In this document: one piece after another, positions 50,244-58,618 of the stretch
How the letters are laid out: the number at the start of each line of letters is the position of its first letter
How positions within the stretch are numbered: the first letter of the stretch is position 1
Source of the DNA: Burkholderiales bacterium
GTDB taxonomy: Bacteria > Pseudomonadota > Gammaproteobacteria > Burkholderiales > Eutrophovitaceae
Direction: 5' to 3'
DNA: 64,000 nt
Assembly: GCA_035560005.1 (NCBI GenBank)
Contig: DATMAN010000029.1
Location: 1 to 64,000 of the forward strand
Position numbers and translations under genes: made by a program
The notes under the pieces: generated by a model
Told to the model about the DNA's origin: nothing
The model's input: only the letters and a program-made list of their open reading frames with translations
The model's database searches: none

Positions 50244-52379
50244 TCAGTGCCGCGCTTGGGCGCCCTGATCCGGCCGGGAAACCTTCTCCAGTTGCGCCAA
50301 CGTGGAATAGAAAACCGGTCCGCGGCCCATGTCGGCCTCGTCCTGGCTCACCAGCGCGTTGACATTCACGCCGTTGGGCATCCTCGATCCCTGCAGCTGC
50401 TTCTGCGTGCCCACGACCCCGGGCAACAGGCCCTCCACCACCACGGCATGGCCAAACACTTCTCCCCGATCGTTGTACAGGCGGCAATAGTCCCCGTTGC
50501 GGATGCCGCGCGCGGCTGCGTCCTGCGGGCTCACCTCGAAGGTGGGGCGAGACATCATCTCTTGCAGGCGCGGCACGTGCTGGAAGCTCGCGCCGATAAA
50601 ATAGTGGGTTGCGGCGCTGATGACTTGCAGGGGGTACCTGGCCGCTGGCGGCGCGCTCTCCAGCCCTTCCGTCTCCGGCAGATGGGCCGGCAAGGGATCG
50701 AGCCCCAGAGCGGCCATGCGTTCGGAGTAGATCTCGATCTTGCCCGAAGGCGTGGGCCAGCGGCCGGAATTGATGCCCGGTCGCCGCGGCGAGTCGACCG
50801 CCGCGCGCGCCCAGCCCTTCTCTTTGAGCATTTCCCAGCTCACCCCCTCGAACAGGGGGTTGTAGGCGGGGTCGATCAGCTCCTTGATCATGTCCTCGTC
50901 GGACTGGGCGAAGCATGGCTCGTCGTAACCCATCTTGCGCGCCAGGCGGCGGAACATCTCGTTGTTGTCCAGGCTCTCGCCGATCTTGTCGATCGCCGGC
51001 AGCGAAAGCCCGAAGTAGAAGTGACCATACGCGCCGATGACGTCGGTGCGTTCCAGCGTGGTATCGGCCGGCAGCAGGATGTCCGCGTAGTCCGCGGTGT
51101 CGCTGAAGAACGTGTCGTGCACGACGGTAAACAGGTCCTCCCGGGACAGGCCGCGGCGCGCGGCCCTGGTATCCGGCACGCAGTTGGCGGGGTCGGAGTT
51201 CCACACGAACAGCGCCCGTACCGGCGGCTCGGCCTCGTTCAGCGCCTTGCCGAGCTGAATCATGTTGAAAGTGCGCGGCGTGCGTCCGGCCAGGAGATCC
51301 GGGCGCTGCAGCTTGCGCAAATCGACGTTGCGCATCTCGCCGCCGGTAGACATGCACACCCCACCCTTGCCGCAGAGCGCTCCGGTGATCACCGGGAGCA
51401 GCTCGATCGCGCGCACCATCGAGCCGCCGTTGGAATGGCGCTGGATTCCCCAATTCAGGCGGATGAACGATCGCTTCGTCGAACCGTAGAGCAGCGCGAG
51501 CCGTTCGATATCTTCGGCCTTGATTCCGGTGATCCGAGCCACGCGCTCCACCGGATATTGCGGCAGCCGCTCGTCGATGAGCTTCTCCCAGCCTACGGTG
51601 TGCCCTTTGAGGAACTCGACGTCGTGCAGGCCGCGATCGACGATGATCTTCATCATCCCCAGCGCAAGCGCCGCGTCGGTGCCGGGCCTGGGCTGAAGGT
51701 GCCAGTCGGCGAAGGCCGTGGTGCGCGTCACCCGCGGGTCGATGGCGATGATCTTCGCGCCGTTGGCCCGCGCCTCGTTGACGAACGGCATCGCATGCAC
51801 GCCGGTGGAAACCAGGTTCGTGCCCCACAACAGCACCACCTCCATCTGCGGCAGGTCCTCGATATTGGCCTGACCGACGCGTCCGTTGGTGAACGTCTCG
51901 GCCGCCACTCCGGCCGCCGTGCAGATCGTGCGCTCCAGCCGGCACGCCCCCATCTTGTTGAAGAAGCGCTCCCCCATTCCCAGGAAACCCAGGATCGCGA
52001 TCGACCCGGAGTAGGAGAAAGGCAGGACCGCCTCGGGCCCGTGCTCCCGGATGATCGCCTTCAGGCGGGCGGCGACTTCGTCGAGGGCCTCGTCCCAGGT
52101 GATGCGCTGCCATTTCGCACCGGGGCCTTTGGGCCCGACGCGTCGGCGTGGATGGAGCACGCGTCGTTCGTTGTAGACGAGGTCCAGATAGTGGTTGACC
52201 TTGTTGCACAGGTAGCCGCGGGTGATCGGATGGCCGGGGTCGCCCTCGACCCGGATCGCGCGGCGGCTGCGCATGTCCACGGTCACCAGCATGGCACAGG
52301 AGTCGGGGCAATCATGCGGACAGGTCGCGCGGACCACCCTCTGCGAAAGCGCGGCCGGGTTCTTCGGTGCGGGTTCCAT
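50244..52379 (-). CDS. Cytoplasmic molybdopterin oxidoreductase (DMSO reductase superfamily)
   Basis: A 711-residue Mo/W-bisPGD enzyme. The N-terminal [4Fe-4S] motif is C20-x3-C24-x3-C28, then C58 (CPHDCPDSC, GYLCNK). The molybdopterin-binding stretches (LLWGTNLVSTG, IAIDPRVTRTTAFADWHLQPRPGTDAAL, and the C-terminal molybdopterin dinucleotide-binding domain from about 590) are complete. There is no Tat signal, so it is probably cytoplasmic and soluble. The closest known types include formate dehydrogenases, thiosulfate reductases and transhydroxylases; the substrate cannot be assigned. It lies 31 bases after iclR in one operon. Confidence 0.85.
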   Translation of the reverse strand: MEPAPKNPAALSQRVVRATCPHDCPDSCAMLVTVDMRSRRAIRVEGDPGHPITRGYLCNKVNHYLDLVYNERRVLHPRRRVGPKGPGAKWQRITWDEALDEVAARLKAIIREHGPEAVLPFSYSGSIAILGFLGMGERFFNKMGACRLERTICTAAGVAAETFTNGRVGQANIEDLPQMEVVLLWGTNLVSTGVHAMPFVNEARANGAKIIAIDPRVTRTTAFADWHLQPRPGTDAALALGMMKIIVDRGLHDVEFLKGHTVGWEKLIDERLPQYPVERVARITGIKAEDIERLALLYGSTKRSFIRLNWGIQRHSNGGSMVRAIELLPVITGALCGKGGVCMSTGGEMRNVDLRKLQRPDLLAGRTPRTFNMIQLGKALNEAEPPVRALFVWNSDPANCVPDTRAARRGLSREDLFTVVHDTFFSDTADYADILLPADTTLERTDVIGAYGHFYFGLSLPAIDKIGESLDNNEMFRRLARKMGYDEPCFAQSDEDMIKELIDPAYNPLFEGVSWEMLKEKGWARAAVDSPRRPGINSGRWPTPSGKIEIYSERMAALGLDPLPAHLPETEGLESAPPAARYPLQVISAATHYFIGASFQHVPRLQEMMSRPTFEVSPQDAAARGIRNGDYCRLYNDRGEVFGHAVVVEGLLPGVVGTQKQLQGSRMPNGVNVNALVSQDEADMGRGPVFYSTLAQLEKVSRPDQGAQARH

Positions 52380-52410
52380 CGCCTGAGCCTGTGTGCGGTG
52401 AAGGCGAATT

Positions 52411-53220
52411 CTACTCCGCCGGCGCCGAGATCGCGCCCAGGCGCCGCGACAGTCCGCTCGCGGCCTCGCGCAGCGCACGCGCCACGCCGCCGCTCCAGCG
52501 GGTGTCGAAGTGACCGGCGTGGCCCAGCGCGGTGAGCGCCAGCACGAGCCGACCCGCGTGATCGAACACGGGCGCCGACAATGCCGCGACACCTGGAATC
52601 AGATCCCCTTCCACCCGCGCCATGCGGCGTCGCCGCACCTCGCGCAGCAGCGCCTGCACCTGGCGCCGCGTGCGCGGGCCGGTGGCGTTCGGATTGCGCG
52701 CCGCGGCCGCCAGCTCCCGGTCGATCAGAACGCGGGTCTGCGCTTGCGGCAGGAAGGCGGCGAACACTCTGCCGGTGGCCGAGGTCAGCAGCGGCAGTAC
52801 CCCCCCGCTGCGCAGGTTGACCGTCACCGGGCGGCGCGCTTCTTCCCAGCGCACCACCGTGGCGCCGTAGCTGCCCCAGACCGCGAGCGCGGTCGTCTCC
52901 TCGACCCGATCGCGCAGGTGGGCAAGCACCGGGGTGGCTGCGCGTATCGCATCCAGGCGCGCCAGGCTGGCGAGCCCCAGGCGCAGCGCGAAGGCACCCA
53001 GATCGTATCGCCCGGTTTCAGGCAGCTGCTCGACCAGCCCGATGCGAACAAAGCTCACCAGGTAGCGGTGCGCCTTGGCCGGCGCCATCCCGGCCGCTGC
53101 CGCCAGGTCGCGCAGCATCAGCGGGCCGCCGCGCTCGACCAGCGCGTCGATCAGCCGCGCGCCGACCTCGATCGACTGAATCCCGCGTCGCGTGCGGCGC
53201 GCGCCGTGTCGGGTTGACAT
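52411..53220 (-). CDS. IclR-family transcriptional regulator
   Basis: A 269-residue regulator with an N-terminal winged helix (about residues 15-75, GGPLMLRDLAAAAGMAPAKAHRYLVSF) and a C-terminal IclR effector domain (VLAHLRDRVEETTALAVWGSYGATVVRWEEARRPV). IclR proteins often control catabolism of aromatic acids and respond to a pathway acid. It is divergent from the MBL-to-fumarylacetoacetase gene set and upstream of the molybdopterin oxidoreductase, so it is well placed to control both sides. Confidence 0.92.
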   Translation of the reverse strand: MSTRHGARRTRRGIQSIEVGARLIDALVERGGPLMLRDLAAAAGMAPAKAHRYLVSFVRIGLVEQLPETGRYDLGAFALRLGLASLARLDAIRAATPVLAHLRDRVEETTALAVWGSYGATVVRWEEARRPVTVNLRSGGVLPLLTSATGRVFAAFLPQAQTRVLIDRELAAAARNPNATGPRTRRQVQALLREVRRRRMARVEGDLIPGVAALSAPVFDHAGRLVLALTALGHAGHFDTRWSGGVARALREAASGLSRRLGAISAPAE

Positions 53221-53236
53221 GATCGCGAGGGGTTCA

Positions 53237-53270
53237 TTACGCTTCGTGAAAGCGATTCACCGAATCGTAA
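53237..53270. promoter_or_regulatory. Dyad between iclR and the ring-cleavage operon, candidate IclR operator
   Basis: TTACGCTTCGTGA at the left and TCACCGAATCGTAA at the right form an imperfect 34-base dyad. Nested in it is a perfect smaller palindrome, CGATTC-ACC-GAATCG (53253-53267). It lies 17 bases from the iclR start and 52 bases from the MBL gene start, in the only divergent gap of the locus. IclR proteins bind palindromes of this size; the assignment is inference. Confidence 0.6.
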
Positions 53271-53321
53271 TCATTCCCGGGCGTGGGCGGCAAGGGCGGC
53301 GCCCGCCGATCGAGGCGCGTC

Positions 53322-54272
53322 ATGGAAAAAGCATTCGCATCCCAGGCGGATCTCGCCGAGAAGAGAGTCTCATTCGTCGAGCTCGGGCCGGGCGCCTACG
53401 CCTACACAGCGGAAGGCGATCCCAACACGGGGATCATCGTCGGCGACGACGCGGTGATGGTAATCGACACGCAGGCCACCCCGGTGATGGCGCGCGATGT
53501 CATTCGCCGCATCGGGCAGGTCACCGACAAGCCCGTGAAGTACGTCGTGCTGTCGCACTACCACGCGGTGCGCGTGCTCGGCGCGTCCGCTTACGGGGCA
53601 CAGTGCGTGATTGCGAGCCGCGGCACCTATGATCTGATCGTCGAGCGCGGCGAAGCCGACATGAAATCGGAGATCCAGCGTTTTCCCAGGCTGTTCCGCG
53701 CCGTCGAGTCCATTCCCGGGCTCACCTGGCCCGATCTGGTCTTCGAGCGCGAGCTGACGGTCCATCTGGGCAGCCGCGAGGTGCGCCTGCTGCACCTGGG
53801 GCCGGGGCACACCAAGGGCGACACCGTCGCCTGGCTGCCCAAGGAACGGATCCTGTTCAGCGGCGACTTGGTGGAGCATGGCGCGACGCCCTATGCTGGG
53901 GACGCCTATCTCAAAGCCTGGCCAAAGACGCTCGATGCGCTGCGCGCGCTCAAGCCCGAGAAGCTGGTTCCCGGCCGCGGTGACCCATTGATGGATCCGC
54001 AACAGGTGCAAGCCGGAGTGGAGGGAACGCGGGATTTCATCACTCAGCTCTACCAGTCGGTTGCCGAAGGCGCGCAGGCAGGCCGGCCGCTCAAGGCCGT
54101 CTACCGGGAGACCTGCGAGCGCCTGCGACCCCGGTTCGGGCACTGGGTGATCTTCGATCACTGTATGCCGTTCGACGTGAGCCGCGCCTATGACGAGGCC
54201 ACGCACTATCCGCACCCGCGCATCTGGACCGCCGAGCGGGATCTGGAGATGTGGAAGGCGCTGGAGGGTTGA
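53322..54272 (+). CDS. MBL-fold protein with an incomplete metal motif
   Basis: A 316-residue metallo-beta-lactamase-fold protein. The first motif reads LSHYHAVRVLGAS: His79 and His81 are kept, but the Asp-His of HxHxDH is replaced by Val83-Arg84. His163 (GPGHTKGD) and Asp182 (FSGDLVEH) are present. It may therefore hold one metal ion at most, or use a different chemistry. The ATG at 53322 is chosen as the first with a family-like N terminus. It is the first gene of the putative aromatic operon; a hydrolase or lactonase step would be plausible but is unproven. Confidence 0.82.
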   Translation: MEKAFASQADLAEKRVSFVELGPGAYAYTAEGDPNTGIIVGDDAVMVIDTQATPVMARDVIRRIGQVTDKPVKYVVLSHYHAVRVLGASAYGAQCVIASRGTYDLIVERGEADMKSEIQRFPRLFRAVESIPGLTWPDLVFERELTVHLGSREVRLLHLGPGHTKGDTVAWLPKERILFSGDLVEHGATPYAGDAYLKAWPKTLDALRALKPEKLVPGRGDPLMDPQQVQAGVEGTRDFITQLYQSVAEGAQAGRPLKAVYRETCERLRPRFGHWVIFDHCMPFDVSRAYDEATHYPHPRIWTAERDLEMWKALEG

Positions 54273-54316
54273 AGCGCTCGCCAAGACCTGACGCAAGGGC
54301 GCGCAGTGTCGATTCC

Positions 54317-55987
54317 ATGAGGGCTGACCTCTTCGAGTACCGCAAGGCCCCGGAGCTCAGGGGGCAAAAACGCCGCTACGCGGTCATCGTGGTGGGCGCC
54401 GGGCCGGTGGGGCTGACCGCCGCACTCGACCTCGCGCAGCGCGGCATCGACTTCATGCTGGTCGACGAAGATCAACGGCTGTCCGAAGGCTCGCGCGCGA
54501 TCTGCTTCGCCAAGCGCACGCTGGAGATCCTGGACCGGCTGGGCTGTGGCGAGCGCGCCGTCGCCAAAGGCGTCGTGTGGAACACGGGGAAGGTATTTCT
54601 GCGCGAGCGCCTGCTCTACACCTTCGACCTGCTGCCCGAAGGCGGCCACAAGCGCCCGGCCTTCATCAACCTGCAGCAGTACTACCTCGAGCAGTTCATG
54701 ATCGAGCGCCTGCGCGACCTGGGTGCTGACCTGCGCTGGCGCAACAAGGTCGTGGCCCTGAGTGCACGGGCCGACGGCGCGGCCGTTACCGTGGACACGC
54801 CCGACGGTCGCTACCGGGCCGATTGCGACTATCTCGTGGTGGCCGACGGCGCGCGCAGTCCGGTGCGTCACATGCTGGGACTGGAAACCCGAGGCCAGGT
54901 GTTTCGCGACCGTTTCTTGATCACCGACGTCAGGATGGCAGCGGATTTCCCGACCGAACGCTGGTTCTGGTTCGATCCGCCCTTCCATCCGGGCCAGTCG
55001 GTGCTGCTGCACCGCCAGGCCGATGACGTCTGGCGAATCGACTTCCAGCTCGGCTGGAACGCCGATCCTGAGGCGGAGAAGCAGCCCGAGCGCGTCATCC
55101 CCCGCATCCAGGCCATGCTCGGGCCGCAGCGCCGTTTCACCCTCGAATGGGTCAGCGTCTACACGTTCCAATGCCGTCGCATGGAGCGCTTCCGGCACGG
55201 GCGCGTGATCTTCGCCGGAGACGCCGCCCATCAGGTGTCGCCGTTCGGTGCGCGCGGCGCCAACAGCGGGATGCAGGATGCCGACAACCTGGTGTGGAAG
55301 CTCGACCTGGTTCTGCGCCGGCGGGCGCCGGAGGCCCTGCTCGACAGCTACGACCAGGAGCGCACCGCGGCGGCTGACGAAAACATCCGTCATTCCACGC
55401 GCAGCACCGACTTCATCACGCCCAAGAGCGCGGTGAGCCGGGTGTTCCGGGACGCCACGCTGGAACTGGCTCGCGATCACGAGTTCGCGCGCAGACTCGT
55501 CAACTCCGGACGGCTGTCGACCCCGACCACGTATCGCGATTCGCCGCTCGGCACCCCGGACCGCGACGAGTTCACATCGGCCTGCGGCCCCGGCGCTCCG
55601 GCGATCGATGCGCCGCTCAGCGCCGAGGGCAAACCCGGGTGGCTGATCGACCGACTGGGCGGAGAGTTCCTCGGTCTTTACTTCGCCGGCGCTCGGCCCG
55701 TCGCACCCGCCATTGCGGAGGGCCTGCGCTCGATCGAGCGATTGCCCGTCGCGGTCAAGCCGCTCGTCGTTTGCACCGTCGATGCGCCGCAGCCGCCGTT
55801 TGCCCACTGCCGGGACATCCACGGGCTGATCGCGAAGCGCCTGGATGCGCGGCCGGGAACGTTCTATCTGTTCCGGCCCGATCAGCACGTCGCCGGGCGC
55901 TGGCGCCACTTCGAGGCGGCCGCGGTGCGCGGGGCGCTCGCCCGCGCCACGGCCGCTCACTGGGCATCGGAAGGCGTGGCCGGATGA
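54317..55987 (+). CDS. FAD-dependent aromatic monooxygenase (MhpA/PheA-like)
   Basis: A 556-residue class A flavoprotein hydroxylase. The dinucleotide fold is VIVVGAGPVGLTAALDLA (GxGxxG at 27-32). The NADPH/FAD DG motif is DYLVVADGARSPVRHMLG. The second FAD motif is FAGDAAHQVSPFGARGANSGMQDADNLVWKL. It resembles 3-(3-hydroxyphenyl)propionate hydroxylase and related phenol hydroxylases. With a homogentisate-type dioxygenase downstream, it may para-hydroxylate a 3-hydroxyphenyl acid to give a hydroquinone ring-cleavage substrate. Substrate is not determinable. It overlaps the DUF2783 gene by four bases. Confidence 0.88.
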   Translation: MRADLFEYRKAPELRGQKRRYAVIVVGAGPVGLTAALDLAQRGIDFMLVDEDQRLSEGSRAICFAKRTLEILDRLGCGERAVAKGVVWNTGKVFLRERLLYTFDLLPEGGHKRPAFINLQQYYLEQFMIERLRDLGADLRWRNKVVALSARADGAAVTVDTPDGRYRADCDYLVVADGARSPVRHMLGLETRGQVFRDRFLITDVRMAADFPTERWFWFDPPFHPGQSVLLHRQADDVWRIDFQLGWNADPEAEKQPERVIPRIQAMLGPQRRFTLEWVSVYTFQCRRMERFRHGRVIFAGDAAHQVSPFGARGANSGMQDADNLVWKLDLVLRRRAPEALLDSYDQERTAAADENIRHSTRSTDFITPKSAVSRVFRDATLELARDHEFARRLVNSGRLSTPTTYRDSPLGTPDRDEFTSACGPGAPAIDAPLSAEGKPGWLIDRLGGEFLGLYFAGARPVAPAIAEGLRSIERLPVAVKPLVVCTVDAPQPPFAHCRDIHGLIAKRLDARPGTFYLFRPDQHVAGRWRHFEAAAVRGALARATAAHWASEGVAG

Positions 55988-56178
55988 AGCTCAACACCGC
56001 TCCGAACATGCCGGTCCCGGACGATTTCTACGAGGCGCTGATCGAGGCGCATCGCGGGCTGAGCGACGAGCAGAGCGCGGCGTTGAACGCCCGCCTGATA
56101 CTGCTGCTCGCCAACCACATCGGTGACCTCGAAGCGCTGCGCGAGGCGCTGCACCTCGCCAGGGAAACGCGGGACTGA
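55984..56178 (+). CDS. DUF2783 small protein
   Basis: A 64-residue protein (MKLNTAPNMPVPDDFYEALIEA, then GLSDEQSAALNARLILLLANHIGD) matching the DUF2783 family of short helical proteins that are encoded beside aromatic flavoprotein monooxygenases. Its ATG overlaps the monooxygenase stop (ATGA), which suggests a 1:1 partner or assembly factor. Function is unknown. No membrane segment or cofactor motif is visible. Confidence 0.85.
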   Translation: MKLNTAPNMPVPDDFYEALIEAHRGLSDEQSAALNARLILLLANHIGDLEALREALHLARETRD

Positions 56179-56302
56179 CCACGCAGAGGTGCTGGCACGG
56201 AGAAGCCGGGGTCAATGCGAAGCATCGGCTACACACCAGCTCGCTGCGGATTCGAAGCACTCAATGCCTCGGCGGACGCGGGGTGAAGATCAGGAGGCTG
56301 CT

Positions 56303-57439
56303 ATGAGCAAGCGATGGATCAGCTTTCCCAGAGGCGAAGGCACGCACTCGCGCCAGGCCCATGCCGACTTGCCTGCGGGCACCTACGAGCGCGAGATGAG
56401 CAAGGAAGGTTTCTTCGGCCCCAGCGCGCACTTTCATCACCGCCATCCACCCACCGGCTGGATCGGCTTCGAAGGCGCGCTGCGGCCGCGGGCTTTCGAC
56501 CTGAACCGGCTCGTATCCGCGAGCGACAGCCCGTGGAACGCCGCGCGCCTGCTGCGCAATGGCGACGTGAAACTGCGGTTCTGGCGCTGCGACCGTGCGA
56601 TGGACCATCTGGCGCGCAACGCCGACGGCGACGAACTGCTTTTCGTGCACGAGGGGGCGGGCGACCTGTATTGCGACTGGGGACACATGACCTACCGCGA
56701 CGGCGACTACCTCATGCTGCCGCGCGGCGCCCTGTGGCGCATCGAGCCGGCGGGGCCCACGACGCTGCTGCTCATCGAATCCACCGAGGGTTCATACCAG
56801 TTGCCGGAAAAGGGCCTGGTCGGCGCGCATGCGATCTTCGATCCCGCGGTGCTGGAAGCCCCGCGCATCGACGACGCATTCCGGGCGCAGCAGGACGAGC
56901 GCGAGACCCGAGTGGTGGTCAAACGGCGTGAGGCGCTGGCCACCATTACCTATCCCTTCAACCCGCTCGACGCCGTCGGCTGGCACGGCGATCTGGTGCC
57001 GGTGAAGCTCAACTGGCGCGACATCCGCCCGCTCATGAGCCATCGCTATCACCTGCCGCCTTCGGCGCACACGACCTTCGTCGCGCGCAATTTCGTGGTC
57101 TGCACTTTCGTGCCGCGGCCGATCGAATCCGATCCCGGTGCGCTCAAGGTGCCGTTTTTCCACAGCAACGACGACTACGACGAAATCATCTTCTACCACC
57201 GCGGGCAGTTCTTCTCGCGCGACAACATCCGCCCGGGCATGGTCACGCTGCATCCCAGCGGCTTTGCCCACGGCCCGCACCCGAAAGCTTTCGAGATCGG
57301 AGCGCAGGGAGCGCGCGCCCAAACCGACGAAGTGGCCGTGATGATCGACACCCGTTTTCCGGTCGAGGTCGAGACGCTTCCTGCAGGCGTGGAAGACACT
57401 GCGTATGTCGATTCCTGGAAGCGGAAGGCGACCGCATGA
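56303..57439 (+). CDS. hmgA: Homogentisate 1,2-dioxygenase family ring-cleavage enzyme
   Basis: A 378-residue member of the homogentisate dioxygenase family, shorter than the usual 430-450 residues. Expected iron ligands are His287 (FFHSND), Glu294 (DYDEIIF) and His323 (FAHGPHP). These line up with human His335, Glu341 and His371, though the His-Glu spacing is 7 rather than 6. The short form has an N-terminal HFHHRHPPTGWIGFEG motif. A strong AGGAGG site precedes the ATG at 56303. A 124-base gap separates it from DUF2783. The true substrate could be homogentisate or another hydroquinone acid. Confidence 0.83.
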   Translation: MSKRWISFPRGEGTHSRQAHADLPAGTYEREMSKEGFFGPSAHFHHRHPPTGWIGFEGALRPRAFDLNRLVSASDSPWNAARLLRNGDVKLRFWRCDRAMDHLARNADGDELLFVHEGAGDLYCDWGHMTYRDGDYLMLPRGALWRIEPAGPTTLLLIESTEGSYQLPEKGLVGAHAIFDPAVLEAPRIDDAFRAQQDERETRVVVKRREALATITYPFNPLDAVGWHGDLVPVKLNWRDIRPLMSHRYHLPPSAHTTFVARNFVVCTFVPRPIESDPGALKVPFFHSNDDYDEIIFYHRGQFFSRDNIRPGMVTLHPSGFAHGPHPKAFEIGAQGARAQTDEVAVMIDTRFPVEVETLPAGVEDTAYVDSWKRKATA

Positions 57440-57497
57440 AAGGCTTTCGTCCTCGCGTCGCGGCGCGCCCTGCCCCCTTTCGCTTGAGGGACAAGGC

Positions 57498-58487
57498 GTG
57501 AAGCTGGCCTCGCTCAAGTCCGGACGCGACGGCAGGCTGGTCGTGGTCAGCCGGGATCTGTCCCGCGCGGTGGCTGCCGAGGGCGTCGCACCGACACTGC
57601 AGTGGGCGCTCGATCGCTGGGCGCAGGTCTCGCCCCGGCTCTCGCAGCTCGCCGAAGCGCTCGAAGAGAACAAGGCTGCGGGCGCCTTTGCGTTCGACCC
57701 CAGCCACTGCGCTTCGCCGCTGCCGCGCGCGTACCAGTGGGCGGACGCTTCGGCCTACGTCAATCATGTCGAGCTGGTGCGCAAGGCACGCGGGGCGCAG
57801 ATGCCGCCCGAACTCTGGACCGATCCGCTCATGTACCAGGGCGGATCGGACTCCTTCATCGGGCCCTGCGATCCGATCCTGGCCGAATCGGAAGAGTGGG
57901 GAATCGATTTCGAGGGCGAGATCGCGGTCGTGACCGACGACGTGCCGATGGGTATCAAGGCCGCCGCCGCGAGCGCACACATCAAGCTGCTCATGCTGGC
58001 CAACGACGTCAGCCTGCGCAACCTGATCCCGAAGGAACTGGCCAAAGGGTTCGGCTTCTTCCAGAGCAAACCGGCCACGGCGTTTTCGCCTTGTGCGATT
58101 ACTCCGGAGGAGCTTGGCGCGGCCTGGGACGGCAGAAAGGTCAGGCTGCGGCTGCGCGTGACTCTGAACGGCCGACTGTTCGGCGAACCCGATGCCGGCA
58201 CCGACATGACGTTCGACTTTCCGGCGCTGATCGCGCATGCCGCGCGAACCCGCGAGCTGGAAGCCGGTTCCATCGTGGGTTCGGGCACGGTGTCCAACGT
58301 CGATCGCAGCAGGGGCTCGGCCTGCATCGCCGAGAAGCGCATGCTGGAGATCATCGATGCCGGCGCGCCCTCCACGCCTTTCCTGCGCTTCGGTGACCGG
58401 GTGCGCATCGAAGCGCTGGATGCAGAGGGACGGTCGCTGTTCGGCGCGATCGATCAGGCGGTCGCGCGCTACCTTCCGCCGTCCTGA
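57498..58487 (+). CDS. fahA: Fumarylacetoacetate hydrolase family protein
   Basis: A 329-residue FAH-fold hydrolase that would split the C-C bond of the ring-cleavage product. Metal-binding Glu139 and Glu141 are in DFEGEIAVV, with further motifs LANDVSLRNLIPKELAKGFGFFQSKPATAFSPC and IVGSGTVSN. The start is GTG at 57498, with a GAGG site, because the N terminus VKLASLKSGRDGRLVVVSRDL is that of the two-domain FAH of betaproteobacteria. An ATG upstream at 57405 falls inside the dioxygenase gene. No maleylacetoacetate isomerase is in the cluster. Confidence 0.88.
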   Translation: MKLASLKSGRDGRLVVVSRDLSRAVAAEGVAPTLQWALDRWAQVSPRLSQLAEALEENKAAGAFAFDPSHCASPLPRAYQWADASAYVNHVELVRKARGAQMPPELWTDPLMYQGGSDSFIGPCDPILAESEEWGIDFEGEIAVVTDDVPMGIKAAAASAHIKLLMLANDVSLRNLIPKELAKGFGFFQSKPATAFSPCAITPEELGAAWDGRKVRLRLRVTLNGRLFGEPDAGTDMTFDFPALIAHAARTRELEAGSIVGSGTVSNVDRSRGSACIAEKRMLEIIDAGAPSTPFLRFGDRVRIEALDAEGRSLFGAIDQAVARYLPPS

Positions 58488-58618
58488 AACGCAGGCCGCG
58501 CGCTCACAGACTTCCTTCCCGCTCGGTTCCGCGAACGGTCGTGCCCGTGCGCGCGGCTTGATGCATGCAGCGCGGCTGCGATTCGCTTCCCGCGCCCCGC
58601 TTGTCGGATAATCCGGGC

